A stretch of DNA of 64,000 nt from Salipiger bermudensis (GTDB taxonomy: Bacteria > Pseudomonadota > Alphaproteobacteria > Rhodobacterales > Rhodobacteraceae). The stretch is taken from assembly GCF_020171625.1 (NCBI RefSeq), contig NZ_JAIUZY010000003.1, forward strand, positions 124,001 to 188,000. The letters run 5' to 3'. The notes under the pieces are model-generated. The model did no database searches. It worked only from the letters and a program-made list of their open reading frames with translations, and was not told the origin of the DNA. Position 1 is the first letter of the stretch. Each line of letters opens with the position of its first letter. Positions 27,335 to 36,705 of the stretch are shown one piece after another. A program made the translations under genes and the position numbers.

Positions 27335-27886
27335 ATGAACCCGAAATCCGTCTGCGTCTACTGCGGCTCGCGCCCTGGCCGTGCCGCTTCCTACACCGCT
27401 GCCGCCGAGGCGATGGGCCACGCGCTCGCCGCCGAGAAATGGCGCCTCGTCTACGGCGCGGGCGATGTCGGGCTGATGGGCGTGGTGGCCCGCGCCGCGC
27501 AGGCCAGCGGTGGCGACACCTTCGGCGTGATCCCCACCCACCTGCTGCAGCGCGAGGTCGGCAAGACCGACCTCACCCGCTTCGTCGTCACCGAGACCAT
27601 GCACGAGCGCAAGAAGGTCATGGTCATGAACGCCGATGCCATCGTGATGATGCCGGGCGGCGCCGGCAGCCTCGACGAATTCTTCGAGGTGCTGACATGG
27701 CGCCAGCTCGGGCTGCACGACAAGCCGATCGTGCTGCTTGACAGCGAGGGGTTCTGGGGGCCGCTCAAGGCGCTTTTGCATCACGTGGTCGACGAGGACT
27801 TCGCCGACCACTCGTTGCTCGATTTCGTGCAGAGCGCCGAGACCGCCGATGGCGTCATGGAGATCCTGCGCCGCGCCCTGAGCTGA
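27335..27886 (+). CDS. LOG-family protein (TIGR00730; nucleotide 5'-monophosphate phosphoribohydrolase type)
   Basis: 183 residues starting MNPKSVCVYCGSRPG. The family loops are YGAGDVGLMG (40-49) and PGGAGSLDEF (107-116), with the RKK motif at 92-94. The usual threonine of PGGxGT is a serine here. Members release the base from AMP-like cytokinin precursors or other nucleotides. The stop is 25 nt from the converging lytic transglycosylase stop, with no terminator seen between them. Confidence 0.92.
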   Translation: MNPKSVCVYCGSRPGRAASYTAAAEAMGHALAAEKWRLVYGAGDVGLMGVVARAAQASGGDTFGVIPTHLLQREVGKTDLTRFVVTETMHERKKVMVMNADAIVMMPGGAGSLDEFFEVLTWRQLGLHDKPIVLLDSEGFWGPLKALLHHVVDEDFADHSLLDFVQSAETADGVMEILRRALS

Positions 27887-27911
27887 GCTAGCGCACGCGC
27901 CCTGCCCGGCC

Positions 27912-29873
27912 TCAGTCGATCCGGCGCAGGGTGCTGCCGGTCAGCTCTTGCGAGAACGGCACCGGCAGCGGATCGCGGCCCAGTCGGGCACGGTAGACCG
28001 GCAGGCTTTCCGAGACCCGCATGACGTAGTTGCGGGTCTCGTTGAACGGGATCATCTCGATCCAGTCGACCACGTCGATCTCGCCTTTCCGGGGATCGCC
28101 GAACAGGTCCATCCAGCGGATCGGGCGGCCCGGACCGGCGTTGTAGCCCGCCGCCATCATCACCACGTTGCCGTCGAAGCGCTCCGCCAACCGGGCCAAA
28201 TAGGTCGAGCCGAGCCGCGCGTTGTAGGCCGGATCCTCGGTCAGCCCGTCATGGGAATAGGCGATGTCGAGCCAGCCCGAGACCTCCTGCGCGGTTCCGG
28301 GCATCAGCTGCATCAGGCCGCGCGCCCCGGCGTGGGAGACCACCGCCGGGTCGAACTCGGATTCGCGCCGCGCAATCGCCAGCACCATCTCCTTCGGGAC
28401 CGGAAACTCGGAGGCCACCAGATCCGGGTGCAGCGCATAGTACGGCCCCGGCAGCTCGACGCCGTAGCGCGCGGCGCGCTTGCCGACCATTACCTGCACA
28501 TGCGGGCGGCCCATCTCGGCGAGCATGTCGCCAAGCTGGCCGATCGCCTGCCGGTCGAGCCCTTCGGCGAGGTGGGTGAGGAAGCGCTCTCCCAGCGTGA
28601 GTTCGCCCGAGGCCAGCAGCAGGATCGCCGCCTTGTAGACGGTGCTCTCGGTGAAGGCGGCGCTGTTCCAGTCGGGGAAATCCTCGGTCCCGGCGAGGGC
28701 CGGGTTGGGGGCCACGCCGGCCTTCTCGGCGGCCAGCAGACCGTAGAACGAGGTCTGCCAGCGCGCGCCCTGCTCATAGGCGGTTTGCGCGGCCGCGGCA
28801 TCGCCCAGCGCCTCATACGCGCGACCGGTCCAGTAGCCCGCCCGGCCCATCGAGATCGGCGTGTCGACGGCGCCGCCATGGCTCTGGAAATGCCGCAGCG
28901 CGCGCTGCGGGTTGTCGAGGAAACGCAGCGAGAGATAGCCCGACAGCCACTCCAGCGCGGCGAAGTCCGAGCCTTCGGACAGATGGTGGGTCGAGGCGAC
29001 CTGGTAGGCGGTCTGGTATTCTCCGTCGAGCATCAGCGAATGCGCGATGTCGTCGCGACGCTCGGCCCAGGCCCAGGGCTCGCCCAGGGTCTCGGCGCTC
29101 TTGGACTGCGCCAGAAGCAGCGCCACCGCATCGGCGGTGCGGCCCTTGCGGACGCGCCAAAGGAACCGCTCGTAGGCCAGCCCGGGATCGTCGCGCAGCG
29201 CCGCGGGCACCTTCTCGATCAGTCCGTCGACGCCGGGGGCCATGTCGCGCAGGGCGATTCGCGCCTCGGCCAGCGCGCGCCAGTCGTCACCGACCAGCGG
29301 CAGGATGGCGCGGGCGTTCGTCTCCCACCCCTGCCACAGCGCCATGTCGAGCCGCGCCTCGTGATGGTCCTTCAGCAGCTCTCCCCATTGCGACAGGAAG
29401 CTCGAGCGTTCCTCCGAGGACAGCGCCAGCGTACGCCACGCCAGCACCACCTCGGCCTCGGCGGCACCGCGCTCCCCTTCGGCCATGTAGCTGCGCGCCA
29501 GCGCCAGGGCACCGGCCCCGGTCTGCGGACGGTAGCCGTCGAAGAAGGCGCGGATGATCGCCATGTCGCCGGATTCCGAGATCGCGATTTCGCTCTTCTC
29601 ACGCAGGTAGGGCATCCCCGGCCAGTCCGGGTTGCGCTCGATGAAATCCATGATTTGCGAGGGCTCGCCCCGGCTCGAGCGCAGGTAGTGCCACAGGATC
29701 ACGTCGAGCGCCGGCTGGCCGTCGCCGCGCGAATCGATCAGGGCCGCGGCCCAGTTGCCCTCACGCATGGCCTGCATGGCCTCGGCCAGCGGGCGCTGGG
29801 TCTGCGCGGCGGCGGGTGTGGCGGCCGGTACGGCCAGAGCGAGCGAGAGCAGGATGGCCCAGAGGCGCGACAT
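27912..29873 (-). CDS. Soluble lytic murein transglycosylase (Slt70-like)
   Basis: 653 residues. A signal peptide ends at AAAQ (about residue 24). A long helical superhelix (25-480) and a C-terminal SLT domain follow. The catalytic glutamate is E504 in ARRESEFDP, with GLMQLMPGT (519-527) and AAGYNAGPGR. It cleaves peptidoglycan glycan strands in the periplasm to 1,6-anhydro products. A promoter is seen at 29917-29944. It lies divergent to dapA. Confidence 0.94.
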   Translation of the reverse strand: MSRLWAILLSLALAVPAATPAAAQTQRPLAEAMQAMREGNWAAALIDSRGDGQPALDVILWHYLRSSRGEPSQIMDFIERNPDWPGMPYLREKSEIAISESGDMAIIRAFFDGYRPQTGAGALALARSYMAEGERGAAEAEVVLAWRTLALSSEERSSFLSQWGELLKDHHEARLDMALWQGWETNARAILPLVGDDWRALAEARIALRDMAPGVDGLIEKVPAALRDDPGLAYERFLWRVRKGRTADAVALLLAQSKSAETLGEPWAWAERRDDIAHSLMLDGEYQTAYQVASTHHLSEGSDFAALEWLSGYLSLRFLDNPQRALRHFQSHGGAVDTPISMGRAGYWTGRAYEALGDAAAAQTAYEQGARWQTSFYGLLAAEKAGVAPNPALAGTEDFPDWNSAAFTESTVYKAAILLLASGELTLGERFLTHLAEGLDRQAIGQLGDMLAEMGRPHVQVMVGKRAARYGVELPGPYYALHPDLVASEFPVPKEMVLAIARRESEFDPAVVSHAGARGLMQLMPGTAQEVSGWLDIAYSHDGLTEDPAYNARLGSTYLARLAERFDGNVVMMAAGYNAGPGRPIRWMDLFGDPRKGEIDVVDWIEMIPFNETRNYVMRVSESLPVYRARLGRDPLPVPFSQELTGSTLRRID

Positions 29874-29916
29874 GAGCTTGCAATTTCCGATCTGAAAAGG
29901 AATAGACGCGGACCAG

Positions 29917-29944
29917 AGGATATCGCGCGTCGTCAGGGCTGCAA
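29917..29944 (-). promoter_or_regulatory. Promoter of the lytic transglycosylase gene
   Basis: Minus-strand TTGCAG (29944-29939), 16-nt spacer, TATCCT (29922-29917); expected transcription start about 29910, leader about 37 nt. Confidence 0.5.
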
Positions 29945-30009
29945 TTCACATTCCCTTCAGGGCGACCCGGACCCGCACGGATGACGGTAACACACAAAAG
30001 GAGCGTGTC

Positions 30010-30885
30010 ATGTTGAAAGGTTCTATGCCTGCCCTGGTCACGCCGTTCAAGGACGGCGCAGTGGATTTCGACACGCTTAAACGCCTCGTGGAGTGGCACA
30101 TCGAGCAAGGCAGCCACGGCCTCGTGCCCGTGGGCACCACCGGCGAGAGCCCGACCCTCACCCACAAGGAGCACGAGGCGGTGATCGAATGCGTCGTGAC
30201 CGCGGTGGCGGGGCGCATTCCGGTGATCGCCGGGGCCGGCTCGAACAACACCGACGAGGCGATGCGCTTCGTGCAGTTCGCCGAGAAGATCGGTGCCGAT
30301 GCGGCGCTGGTGGTCACGCCCTACTACAACAAGCCGACACAGGCCGGGCTGATCGCGCATTTCACCGCGCTGCACGACTGCGCCGACATTCCGCTCGTGA
30401 TCTACAACATCCCCGGGCGGTCTGCGGTCGACATGACGCCGGCAACGATGGGCGAGCTGGCCAAGCTGCCGCGCATCATCGGCGTCAAGGATGCCACCGC
30501 CGATCTCGCGCGGGTCTGCGCCCAGCGTCTGACCTGCGGGCCGGACTTCCTGCAGATCTCGGGCGAGGACGCCACCGCGCATGGCTTCAACGCCCAGGGC
30601 GGCGTGGGCTGCATCTCGGTGACGGCGAACGCCGCGCCGGCGCTCTGCTCGCAGCTTCAGGAAGCCACGCTCGCGGGCGATTTCGGCAAGGCGCTCACCA
30701 TCCAGGACCGGCTGATGCCGCTGCATCAGGCGATCTTTGCCGAGCCCGGGCTGTGCGGTGCGAAATACGCCATGTCGCGCCTTGGCCTCTGCGACGAAGA
30801 GATGCGCCTGCCGCTGCTGCCCGTGACCGAGCCGGTGCGCGTCCGGATCGACGATGCGCTGCGCCATGCCGGCCTGCTGAACTGA
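30010..30885 (+). CDS. dapA: 4-hydroxy-tetrahydrodipicolinate synthase
   Basis: 291 residues. Catalytic landmarks are TT at 43-44 in [10 protein letters not shown]132 in IYNIPGRS and the Schiff-base lysine K160 in IGVKDATAD. It condenses pyruvate with aspartate semialdehyde, committing carbon to diaminopimelate and lysine. GGAG lies 6 nt before the ATG. It is monocistronic, with a strong terminator at 30924-30948. dapB is also in the window (41895-42710). Confidence 0.97.
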   Translation: MLKGSMPALVTPFKDGAVDFDTLKRLVEWHIEQGSHGLVPVGTTGESPTLTHKEHEAVIECVVTAVAGRIPVIAGAGSNNTDEAMRFVQFAEKIGADAALVVTPYYNKPTQAGLIAHFTALHDCADIPLVIYNIPGRSAVDMTPATMGELAKLPRIIGVKDATADLARVCAQRLTCGPDFLQISGEDATAHGFNAQGGVGCISVTANAAPALCSQLQEATLAGDFGKALTIQDRLMPLHQAIFAEPGLCGAKYAMSRLGLCDEEMRLPLLPVTEPVRVRIDDALRHAGLLN

Positions 30886-30923
30886 GCCGGCGACAGGCCG
30901 CCCACGCGGCACCGAATTGAGAC

Positions 30924-30956
30924 AACGGCCGGGCACGTCCCGGCCGTTCGTCGTTT
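30924..30956 (+). terminator. Terminator of dapA
   Basis: A perfect 10-bp stem (30924-30933 with 30939-30948), five-base loop, then CGTCGTTTC. Confidence 0.75.
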
Positions 30957-31020
30957 CAAGACCTTGCCATCCGATCGTTTCCTGCGCAGCGTCCTCCGGC
31001 ATCATTCGGGAGAAGCGTTC

Positions 31021-32187
31021 ATGCGGTTTCTGGCAGTCCTGTTTGCCTTCCTCTTCCCCGCCGCCACGGTCAGCGCCGGCGACGAGGAGGAGCGCACCCT
31101 GCGCGCGCTGCTGTCGCGCGGCGAACAGGAGGTCGCGATGGCCCCGGCGTTCTTCGACAGCGTGCCGCCGGAAACCCTGTCGCAGGTGCTCGACGGGCTG
31201 AGGGACGCCATCGGCCCGGTCGCCCGCGTCGACGGCAAGGGCCGCGACTACGTCATCCAGTCCGACACCCACCGGATGCCCGCCCGCATCGCCTTCGATG
31301 CCGAGGGCCGGGTCTCGACGCTGTGGTTCGGTGCGCCGGAGCCGCGTGTCACCGACCTCGCCAGCGCCGAGGCCGTCTTGCGCGAGCTTGGGCGGGACGT
31401 GGCCTGGCTCGCCACCCGCGACGGCGTGGTGATCTCGGAGCACCGCGCAAGCGAGCCGCTCGCCGTGGGCTCTGCCTTCAAGATCGGCGTTCTGGCGGCG
31501 CTCGTGGACGAGATCGAGGCCGGTCGCCGCGACTGGGCCGAGGTGGTGCGCCTTGAAGAGCGTCACCGCTCCCTGCCCTCGGGCCGGATGCAGGACTACC
31601 CCGAGGGCGCGCCGGTCACCCTGCACAGCGCCGGGCTGGCGATGATCGCCGAGAGCGACAACACCGCCACCGATCTGCTGATCGATCTGCTTGGGTCAGA
31701 CACGGTGGCGCAAAAGCTCGGCCTTGCTGACGGGACCTTCCTCACCACCCGCCAGTTCTTTGCCCTGAAGGCAGACGCGGCGCGCCGGGCCGAGTGGTTC
31801 GATGCCGCCCCCGCCGACAAGCCCGCCATCGCCGCGCGCGCCGCCAAGACCCTGCCCGCGCTCGAGGAGGTCAACGACCCGCACGCGCAGGGTCTCGAGT
31901 GGTATCTGCCCCTCGACCGGCTCTGCGCCCTCGGTGCCCCTCTGGCCAGCCTGCCGCTGATGCAGGTCAACCCGGGCCCGGTCGCGGATCAGCCCGGCCG
32001 ATGGCGGAACATCGCCTTCAAGGGCGGCTCCGAGACCGGCGTGCTCAACCTCACCACGTGGCTCACCGACGCCGAGGGCCGAAAGTACTGCGTCGCGCTG
32101 AGCGTCAACGATCCCGGCGCGATCCCCGACACCACGGCGGTCGGGGCCTTTGGCGCCTTCCTGCGCAGCCTGCACGGGCGGTCCTGA
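31021..32187 (+). CDS. Secreted serine hydrolase of the class A beta-lactamase fold
   Basis: 388 residues with a signal peptide (cut near SAG, residue 20). The N-terminal 100 residues resemble an extra ORF-A-type domain. The hydrolase domain then has S151-x-x-K154 (SAFK), SDN at 212-214 and KGG at 334-336 in place of KTG. It may be a periplasmic esterase or peptidoglycan-related enzyme rather than a true beta-lactamase: the extra domain and missing Glu166-type loop (not recognised) argue against resistance. It starts after the dapA terminator. Confidence 0.82.
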   Translation: MRFLAVLFAFLFPAATVSAGDEEERTLRALLSRGEQEVAMAPAFFDSVPPETLSQVLDGLRDAIGPVARVDGKGRDYVIQSDTHRMPARIAFDAEGRVSTLWFGAPEPRVTDLASAEAVLRELGRDVAWLATRDGVVISEHRASEPLAVGSAFKIGVLAALVDEIEAGRRDWAEVVRLEERHRSLPSGRMQDYPEGAPVTLHSAGLAMIAESDNTATDLLIDLLGSDTVAQKLGLADGTFLTTRQFFALKADAARRAEWFDAAPADKPAIAARAAKTLPALEEVNDPHAQGLEWYLPLDRLCALGAPLASLPLMQVNPGPVADQPGRWRNIAFKGGSETGVLNLTTWLTDAEGRKYCVALSVNDPGAIPDTTAVGAFGAFLRSLHGRS

Positions 32188-32255
32188 GCCTTGGCTTTCC
32201 ATCCGCGCCTGCACAGGCTAGATCGGTCCGGACAGACAGGACCGGGGAAGACAGC

Positions 32256-32741
32256 ATGAAGACAGTGGCCTGGGTGGCGGCGATCACCCTCGTTCTCGAC
32301 CAGCTCAGCAAGTGGCTGGTGGTGCATGTGATGTCGCTCGACAGCCGGCTCGCCATCGACGTGCTGCCGCCGGTGCTGAATTTCCGCATGGCCTGGAACT
32401 ACGGCATCAATTTCGGCCTGCTGAACGGCGGCACCGAGGCGACCAAGTGGATCCTGATCTCGGTCGCCCTCGGCATCGTGCTTTTCGTGCTGGTCTGGCT
32501 GCGCCGTGACCCGCCGGGCACGCTTGGGCTGATCGCCGGCGGGCTGCTGATCGGCGGCGCGCTCGGCAACGTGATCGACCGGCTGCTCTATGGCGCGGTG
32601 GCCGACTTTCTCAACATGTCCTGCTGCGGCCTGAACAACCCCTTTGCCTTCAACGTCGCCGATATCGCGATCTTCGCCGGCGCGCTCGGGCTGGTGTTCT
32701 TCCCCGGCAGCACGCGCAAGCGCGGGAAAAACGGCTCGTGA
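32256..32741 (+). CDS. lspA: Lipoprotein signal peptidase
   Basis: 161 residues, four membrane helices. Catalytic aspartates are D108 (GNVIDRL) and D136 (FNVADIAI). It cleaves prolipoprotein signal peptides after diacylglyceryl transfer. The next gene encodes a lipoprotein 53 nt downstream, a likely substrate. Confidence 0.97.
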   Translation: MKTVAWVAAITLVLDQLSKWLVVHVMSLDSRLAIDVLPPVLNFRMAWNYGINFGLLNGGTEATKWILISVALGIVLFVLVWLRRDPPGTLGLIAGGLLIGGALGNVIDRLLYGAVADFLNMSCCGLNNPFAFNVADIAIFAGALGLVFFPGSTRKRGKNGS

Positions 32742-32794
32742 CGCCGCCGGCCCGATACGTTAAAGCAGGCACAGGCAAGAACCGGAGAATGGCA

Positions 32795-33322
32795 ATGAAG
32801 CTGTCGCAGGTCGTGATCGTGATGGGGCTGATTGGGCTCGCCGGCTGTTCGTCGGGCGCGCGGGACATGCGCCTGCACTACCTCAAGACCAACAGCGGCA
32901 CGCCCGAGGAATTTGCCATCGTGCCCAACAAGCCGCTCGAGACACCGCCGGCGATGACAGCGCTCCCGGCGCCCACGCCCGGCAGCGCCAACCGCACCGA
33001 CCAGACCCCCAAAGCCAGCGCCGTGGCGGCGCTCGGCGGGAATCCGGCGCGCGTGAGCGAGCGCGGCACGCCCTCCGGCAACGGGGCACTGCTGCAGCGC
33101 GCGGGTCGCTACGGCACCGATCCCAACATCCGCACCGACCTCGCCGCTGCCGATTTCGAGCACCGCAAGCGCGCCTCGCGCTTCAGCTACAAGATCGTGC
33201 CGCAGGACGAGTATTACGATGCCTACCGCGAGCAGTGGCTGAACAGCCACGACGCGCTCGACGCCTATCGCCGCGCCGGCATCAAGACCCCCTCGGCCCC
33301 GCCGGCAGGCTGGGACAACTGA
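32795..33322 (+). CDS. DUF3035 lipoprotein
   Basis: 175 residues. The lipobox LAGC places the lipidated cysteine at about residue 18. The start ATG 32795 has GGAG seven bases upstream; ATG 32789 is too close to it. The body is proline/alanine rich, then has the conserved DEYYDAYREQWLNSHDALDAYRR region. The family is conserved after lspA in Rhodobacterales and has no known function. Confidence 0.88.
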   Translation: MKLSQVVIVMGLIGLAGCSSGARDMRLHYLKTNSGTPEEFAIVPNKPLETPPAMTALPAPTPGSANRTDQTPKASAVAALGGNPARVSERGTPSGNGALLQRAGRYGTDPNIRTDLAAADFEHRKRASRFSYKIVPQDEYYDAYREQWLNSHDALDAYRRAGIKTPSAPPAGWDN

Positions 33323-33581
33323 GCCGCGGCTCCAACCGCTCCTAATCCTGCATCGACGGCTTGGCAGGCGCGCAGCCGTGAGTGACGGTTAGCCCCCGAT
33401 AGGTCGGCAGGCCACATCCCGCTCCCCCTTCCCCAGCCGCATGGGCACGGATCCAGACATGGCCCGGGCGGTCCAAGACCTGCCCGGGCCCCGGGTCCTT
33501 TGCCTGTCGACGTCAGCCCCCGGAACCGACGCCGAAACGGCCACGCGCCGTCCCATGCCATCACGAAACCGCAAGGCGCGC
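33323..33581. other. Gene-free interval before the M16 pair
   Basis: No supportable gene. A GC-rich imperfect inverted repeat lies near 33464-33500 (GGCCCGGGC and GCCCGGGCC). The M16 promoter lies at the right edge. Confidence 0.4.
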
Positions 33582-33609
33582 TTGAATACCCCCCGACACC
33601 GCGTAGGTT
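33582..33609 (+). promoter_or_regulatory. Promoter of the M16 peptidase pair
   Basis: TTGAAT (33582-33587), 16-nt spacer, TAGGTT (33604-33609); expected start about 33616 and a 28-nt leader. Confidence 0.5.
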
Positions 33610-33643
33610 CCTTTCACTTCGGGTACAGACAGGGATTTTGCCG

Positions 33644-35017
33644 ATGAAGAGACTCGCCGCGGCCCTCACGATCGCCGCCGTCACGCTCTCCGCGCCGCCA
33701 GCGCTGGCCGAGGAGACCGCCACCCCGGTCACCGACTTCACCCTCGACAACGGCATGGAAGTCGTGGTCATCGAGGACCACCGCGCCCCGGTCGTGGTGC
33801 ACATGGTCTGGTACCGCGCAGGCTCCGCCGACGAGACCGCCGGCACCTCGGGCATCGCCCACTTCCTCGAACACCTGCTCTTCAAGGGCACCGAAAAGAT
33901 GGAAGCGGGCGAGTTCTCGCGCGTGGTGGCGCAGAACGGCGGCACCGACAACGCCTTCACCTCCTTCGACCAGACCGCCTATTTCCAGCGCGTCGCCGCC
34001 GACAGGCTGGGCCTGATGATGGAGATGGAGGCCGATCGCATGGTCAACCTCCAGCTCGACGAAGAGGACATCCTGACCGAGCGCGACGTGATCCTCGAAG
34101 AGCGCAACACCCGGGTCGAGAACGATCCCGCGGCGCTGATGCGCGAGCAGATGGGCGCAGCACTATACCAAAACCACCGCTACGGCGTGCCGATCATCGG
34201 CTGGCGCCACGAGATGGAAGCGCTCGACCTCGAGGCCGCCACCGGCTTCTATGAACGCCACTACGCCCCCAACAACGCCATCCTGATCGTCGCCGGCGAC
34301 GTCACTCCCGACGAGGTTCGCACGCTCGCCGAAGAGCACTACGCCCCGATCCCCGCCAACCCCGAGGTCGGCGCCCCGCGCCTGCGCCCGCAGGAGCCGC
34401 CGCAACTGGCCGCGCGCCACTTGGTCTACCGCGACCCCCGCGTCGCCCAGCCTTACCTGATGCGCCAGTACCTCGCGCCCGAGCGTGATCCCGGCGACCA
34501 GCGCACCGCCGCAGCACTGACCCTGCTCGACGAGATCCTTGGCAGCGGCCAGACCTCGGTGCTGAACCGCGACCTGCAGTTCGATGCCAAGGTGGCCCTG
34601 CACACCGGCAGCTACTACGACGGCACCTCCTACGACGATTCGAGCTTCACGCTGATGGTGGTGCCCGCCGCCGATGTTAGCCTGGAAGACGCCGAGGCGG
34701 CGCTCGACTCGGCGCTTGCGACCTTCCTCGAGGAGGGCGTCGATGGCGACCAGCTCGAGCGCATCAAGTTCCAGCTCAATGCCGATCTGGTCTACCAGCA
34801 GGACAGCACCGAGTCGCTGGCGCGGCGCTACGGAAGCGCGCTGACCTCGGGGCTGACCATCGAGGACGTGCAGGCCTGGCCCGACCTGCTGCAGTCGATC
34901 ACCGCCGAAGAGATCGTCGAGGCCGCCCGGCAGGTCTTCGACGCAAAGCAATCGGTCACCGGCTACCTGATGGCCGACGAGGCCGCCGCCGCCCCCCAGC
35001 AGGAGGTCCTGCAATGA
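33644..35017 (+). CDS. M16 zinc metallopeptidase, catalytic subunit
   Basis: 457 residues with a signal peptide (cut after ALA, residue 22). The inverted zinc motif is H73-F-L-E76-H77, with the third ligand E153 in ILEERNTR. Pitrilysin-like enzymes degrade peptides inside a clam-shell; the signal peptide puts it in the periplasm. It overlaps the next gene by 4 nt. That gene encodes the non-catalytic partner, the usual two-chain M16B arrangement. Confidence 0.94.
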   Translation: MKRLAAALTIAAVTLSAPPALAEETATPVTDFTLDNGMEVVVIEDHRAPVVVHMVWYRAGSADETAGTSGIAHFLEHLLFKGTEKMEAGEFSRVVAQNGGTDNAFTSFDQTAYFQRVAADRLGLMMEMEADRMVNLQLDEEDILTERDVILEERNTRVENDPAALMREQMGAALYQNHRYGVPIIGWRHEMEALDLEAATGFYERHYAPNNAILIVAGDVTPDEVRTLAEEHYAPIPANPEVGAPRLRPQEPPQLAARHLVYRDPRVAQPYLMRQYLAPERDPGDQRTAAALTLLDEILGSGQTSVLNRDLQFDAKVALHTGSYYDGTSYDDSSFTLMVVPAADVSLEDAEAALDSALATFLEEGVDGDQLERIKFQLNADLVYQQDSTESLARRYGSALTSGLTIEDVQAWPDLLQSITAEEIVEAARQVFDAKQSVTGYLMADEAAAAPQQEVLQ

Positions 35018-36333
35018 AGCCGCTCTTCGCCGCTGTCTTCAGCCTGTTTCTCGCCACCCCCGCGCTCGCGGCCACCGACATCCAGACCGTCGAAACCCCG
35101 ATGGGCTTCACCGCGTGGCTGGTCGAGGAGCCGTCGATCCCCTTCACCTCGCTCGAGATTCGCTTCCGCGGCGGCACCTCGCTCGACGCGCCCGGCAAGC
35201 GCGGCGCCACCAACCTGATGGTGGGCCTGCTCGAGGAGGGCGCAGGCGATCTCGACGCCCGGGGTTTCGCTGCCGAGCGCGACGCGCTGGCGGCCGGGTT
35301 CAGCTACGATTCCGGCCCCGATTCGATCTCGGTCTCGGCGCGCTTTCTCACCGAGAACCGCGACGAGGCCGTGGCGCTGCTGCGCCAGAGCCTGGTCGAT
35401 CCGCGCTTCGACGAAGAAGCGCTCGAGCGGGTCCGCGCTCAGGTGCTTTCGGGGATCCGCAGCGATGCGCGCGATCCCGACGCCATCGCCAACGCGCGCT
35501 TCGACGAGATGGTGTTCGGCGATCATCCCTACGGCTCCCAGCCCTCGGGCACCGAGGAGAGCGTCACCGCCCTCACCCGCGACGACATCGTCGCCGCGCA
35601 CGCGGCCAGCATGACCCGCGACCGGGTCTATATCGCCGCCGCCGGCGACATCTCGCCCGACGCGCTCGCCACGCTGATCGACGATCTGCTGGGCGATCTG
35701 CCCGCGACCGGCGCGCCGCTGCCCGCCGATATCGAGGCCGAGACCAGCGCCGGCGTCACCGTGGTGCCCTTCGACACGCCGCAATCGGTGGCCATGTTCG
35801 GCCATGCCGGCATCGCCCGGAACGATCCCGACTTCTTCGCGGCCTACGTTCTCAACCAGATCCTCGGCGGCGGCGGCTTCGAGGCGCGGCTGATGACCGA
35901 GGTGCGCGAGAAGCGCGGCCTGACATACGGGGTCTATTCCTACCTCGTGCCGATGGATCACGCGGCGCTCTATCTCGGCCGCGTCGCCTCCGCCAACGAT
36001 CGCATCGGCGAGGCGATCTCGGTGATCCGCGACGAGTGGCGCAAGATGGCCGAAGACGGGGTAACCGAGGCCGAACTCGAACAGGCCAAGACCTACCTCA
36101 CCGGTGCGTTCCCGCTGCGCTTCGACGGCAACGGCCCGATCGCGCGCATTCTCGTGGGGATGCAGATGGACGGGCTGTCGCCCGACTACGTCACCACCCG
36201 CAATGACGAGATCGAGGCGGTCACCCGCGACGACATCGCCCGCGTCGCCGCCCGGCTGCTGCAGCCCGACGCTCTGCGCTTCGTGGTGGTGGGCCGCCCC
36301 GAGGGCCTCGAAGACGAGACCTCCGGCCAATGA
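35014..36333 (+). CDS. M16 peptidase, non-catalytic partner subunit
   Basis: 439 residues with a signal peptide (cut near ALAA). The place of the HxxEH motif reads NLMVGLLEEGAGD, so it cannot bind zinc. The C-terminal half keeps the substrate-binding R/Y motif EKRGLTYGVYSYL. It presumably dimerises with the upstream catalytic chain. The ATG overlaps that gene's stop. Its last 51 bp, including the stop, are copied in the tandem duplication downstream. Confidence 0.93.
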   Translation: MKPLFAAVFSLFLATPALAATDIQTVETPMGFTAWLVEEPSIPFTSLEIRFRGGTSLDAPGKRGATNLMVGLLEEGAGDLDARGFAAERDALAAGFSYDSGPDSISVSARFLTENRDEAVALLRQSLVDPRFDEEALERVRAQVLSGIRSDARDPDAIANARFDEMVFGDHPYGSQPSGTEESVTALTRDDIVAAHAASMTRDRVYIAAAGDISPDALATLIDDLLGDLPATGAPLPADIEAETSAGVTVVPFDTPQSVAMFGHAGIARNDPDFFAAYVLNQILGGGGFEARLMTEVREKRGLTYGVYSYLVPMDHAALYLGRVASANDRIGEAISVIRDEWRKMAEDGVTEAELEQAKTYLTGAFPLRFDGNGPIARILVGMQMDGLSPDYVTTRNDEIEAVTRDDIARVAARLLQPDALRFVVVGRPEGLEDETSGQ

Positions 36334-36380
36334 CCCTGCCGCGCCGGGTGCCCACGCCACCGGCCCGCCGCAGCCCCCGT

Positions 36381-36447
36381 CTTCTCTTCGTCAAAATACT
36401 CCGGGGTGAATTGGCCGCAGGCCAAGAGGGGCAGCGCCCCTCCCCCC
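36381..36447 (+). repeat. Double-hairpin intergenic repeat, copy 3
   Basis: CTTCTCTTCGTCAAAATACT, CCGGGGTGAA, hairpin TTGGCC-GCA-GGCCAA, hairpin GGGGCAGCGCCCC. Confidence 0.85.
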
Positions 36448-36556
36448 GCTCAACGCAAGTGGTGGTGGGCCGCCCCGAGGGCCTCGAAGACGAGACCTCC
36501 GGTCAATGACCCTGCCGGGCCGGGTGCCCACGCCCCCGGCCCGCTGCAGCCCCCGT

Positions 36557-36620
36557 CTTCTCTTCGTCAAAAATACTCCGGGGTGAATTGGCCGAAGGCC
36601 AAGAGGGGCAGCGCCCCTCC
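36557..36620 (+). repeat. Double-hairpin intergenic repeat, copy 4
   Basis: As copy 3 but with five A in the AAAAATAC block and hairpin loop GAA. It arose with the 176-bp duplication. Confidence 0.85.
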
Positions 36621-36636
36621 CACCCCCCTTGCCACG

Positions 36637-36669
36637 CAAAACGGCCGGCCCCATTCCGGGACCGGCCGT
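36637..36669 (-). terminator. Terminator of purH
   Basis: Minus-strand stem ACGGCCGG(T)CCC/GGG(G)CCGGCCGT with a five-base loop (36641-36669), followed by TTTTGC; 37 nt after the purH stop. Confidence 0.75.
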
Positions 36670-36705
36670 GTCGCATCTCGCAAGAGCCGCCCGCAGGCGC
36701 CCGCC

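Larger units (their letters stand above)
36283..36634 (+). repeat. 176-bp tandem duplication including the 3' end of the M16 partner gene
   Basis: Copy 1 (36283-36458) and copy 2 (36459-about 36634) both begin GTGGTGGTGGGCCGCCCC. They run through the last 16 codons and stop, the spacer, and a double-hairpin repeat. About six differences over roughly 165 aligned bases are visible. Copy 2 is an orphan gene end. Confidence 0.95.

Noticed and set aside
31021-32187. Calling the serine hydrolase an antibiotic-resistance beta-lactamase
   Set aside because: SxxK, SDN and KGG are present, but an extra N-terminal domain and no recognisable omega-loop glutamate motif make a resistance role unsupported.
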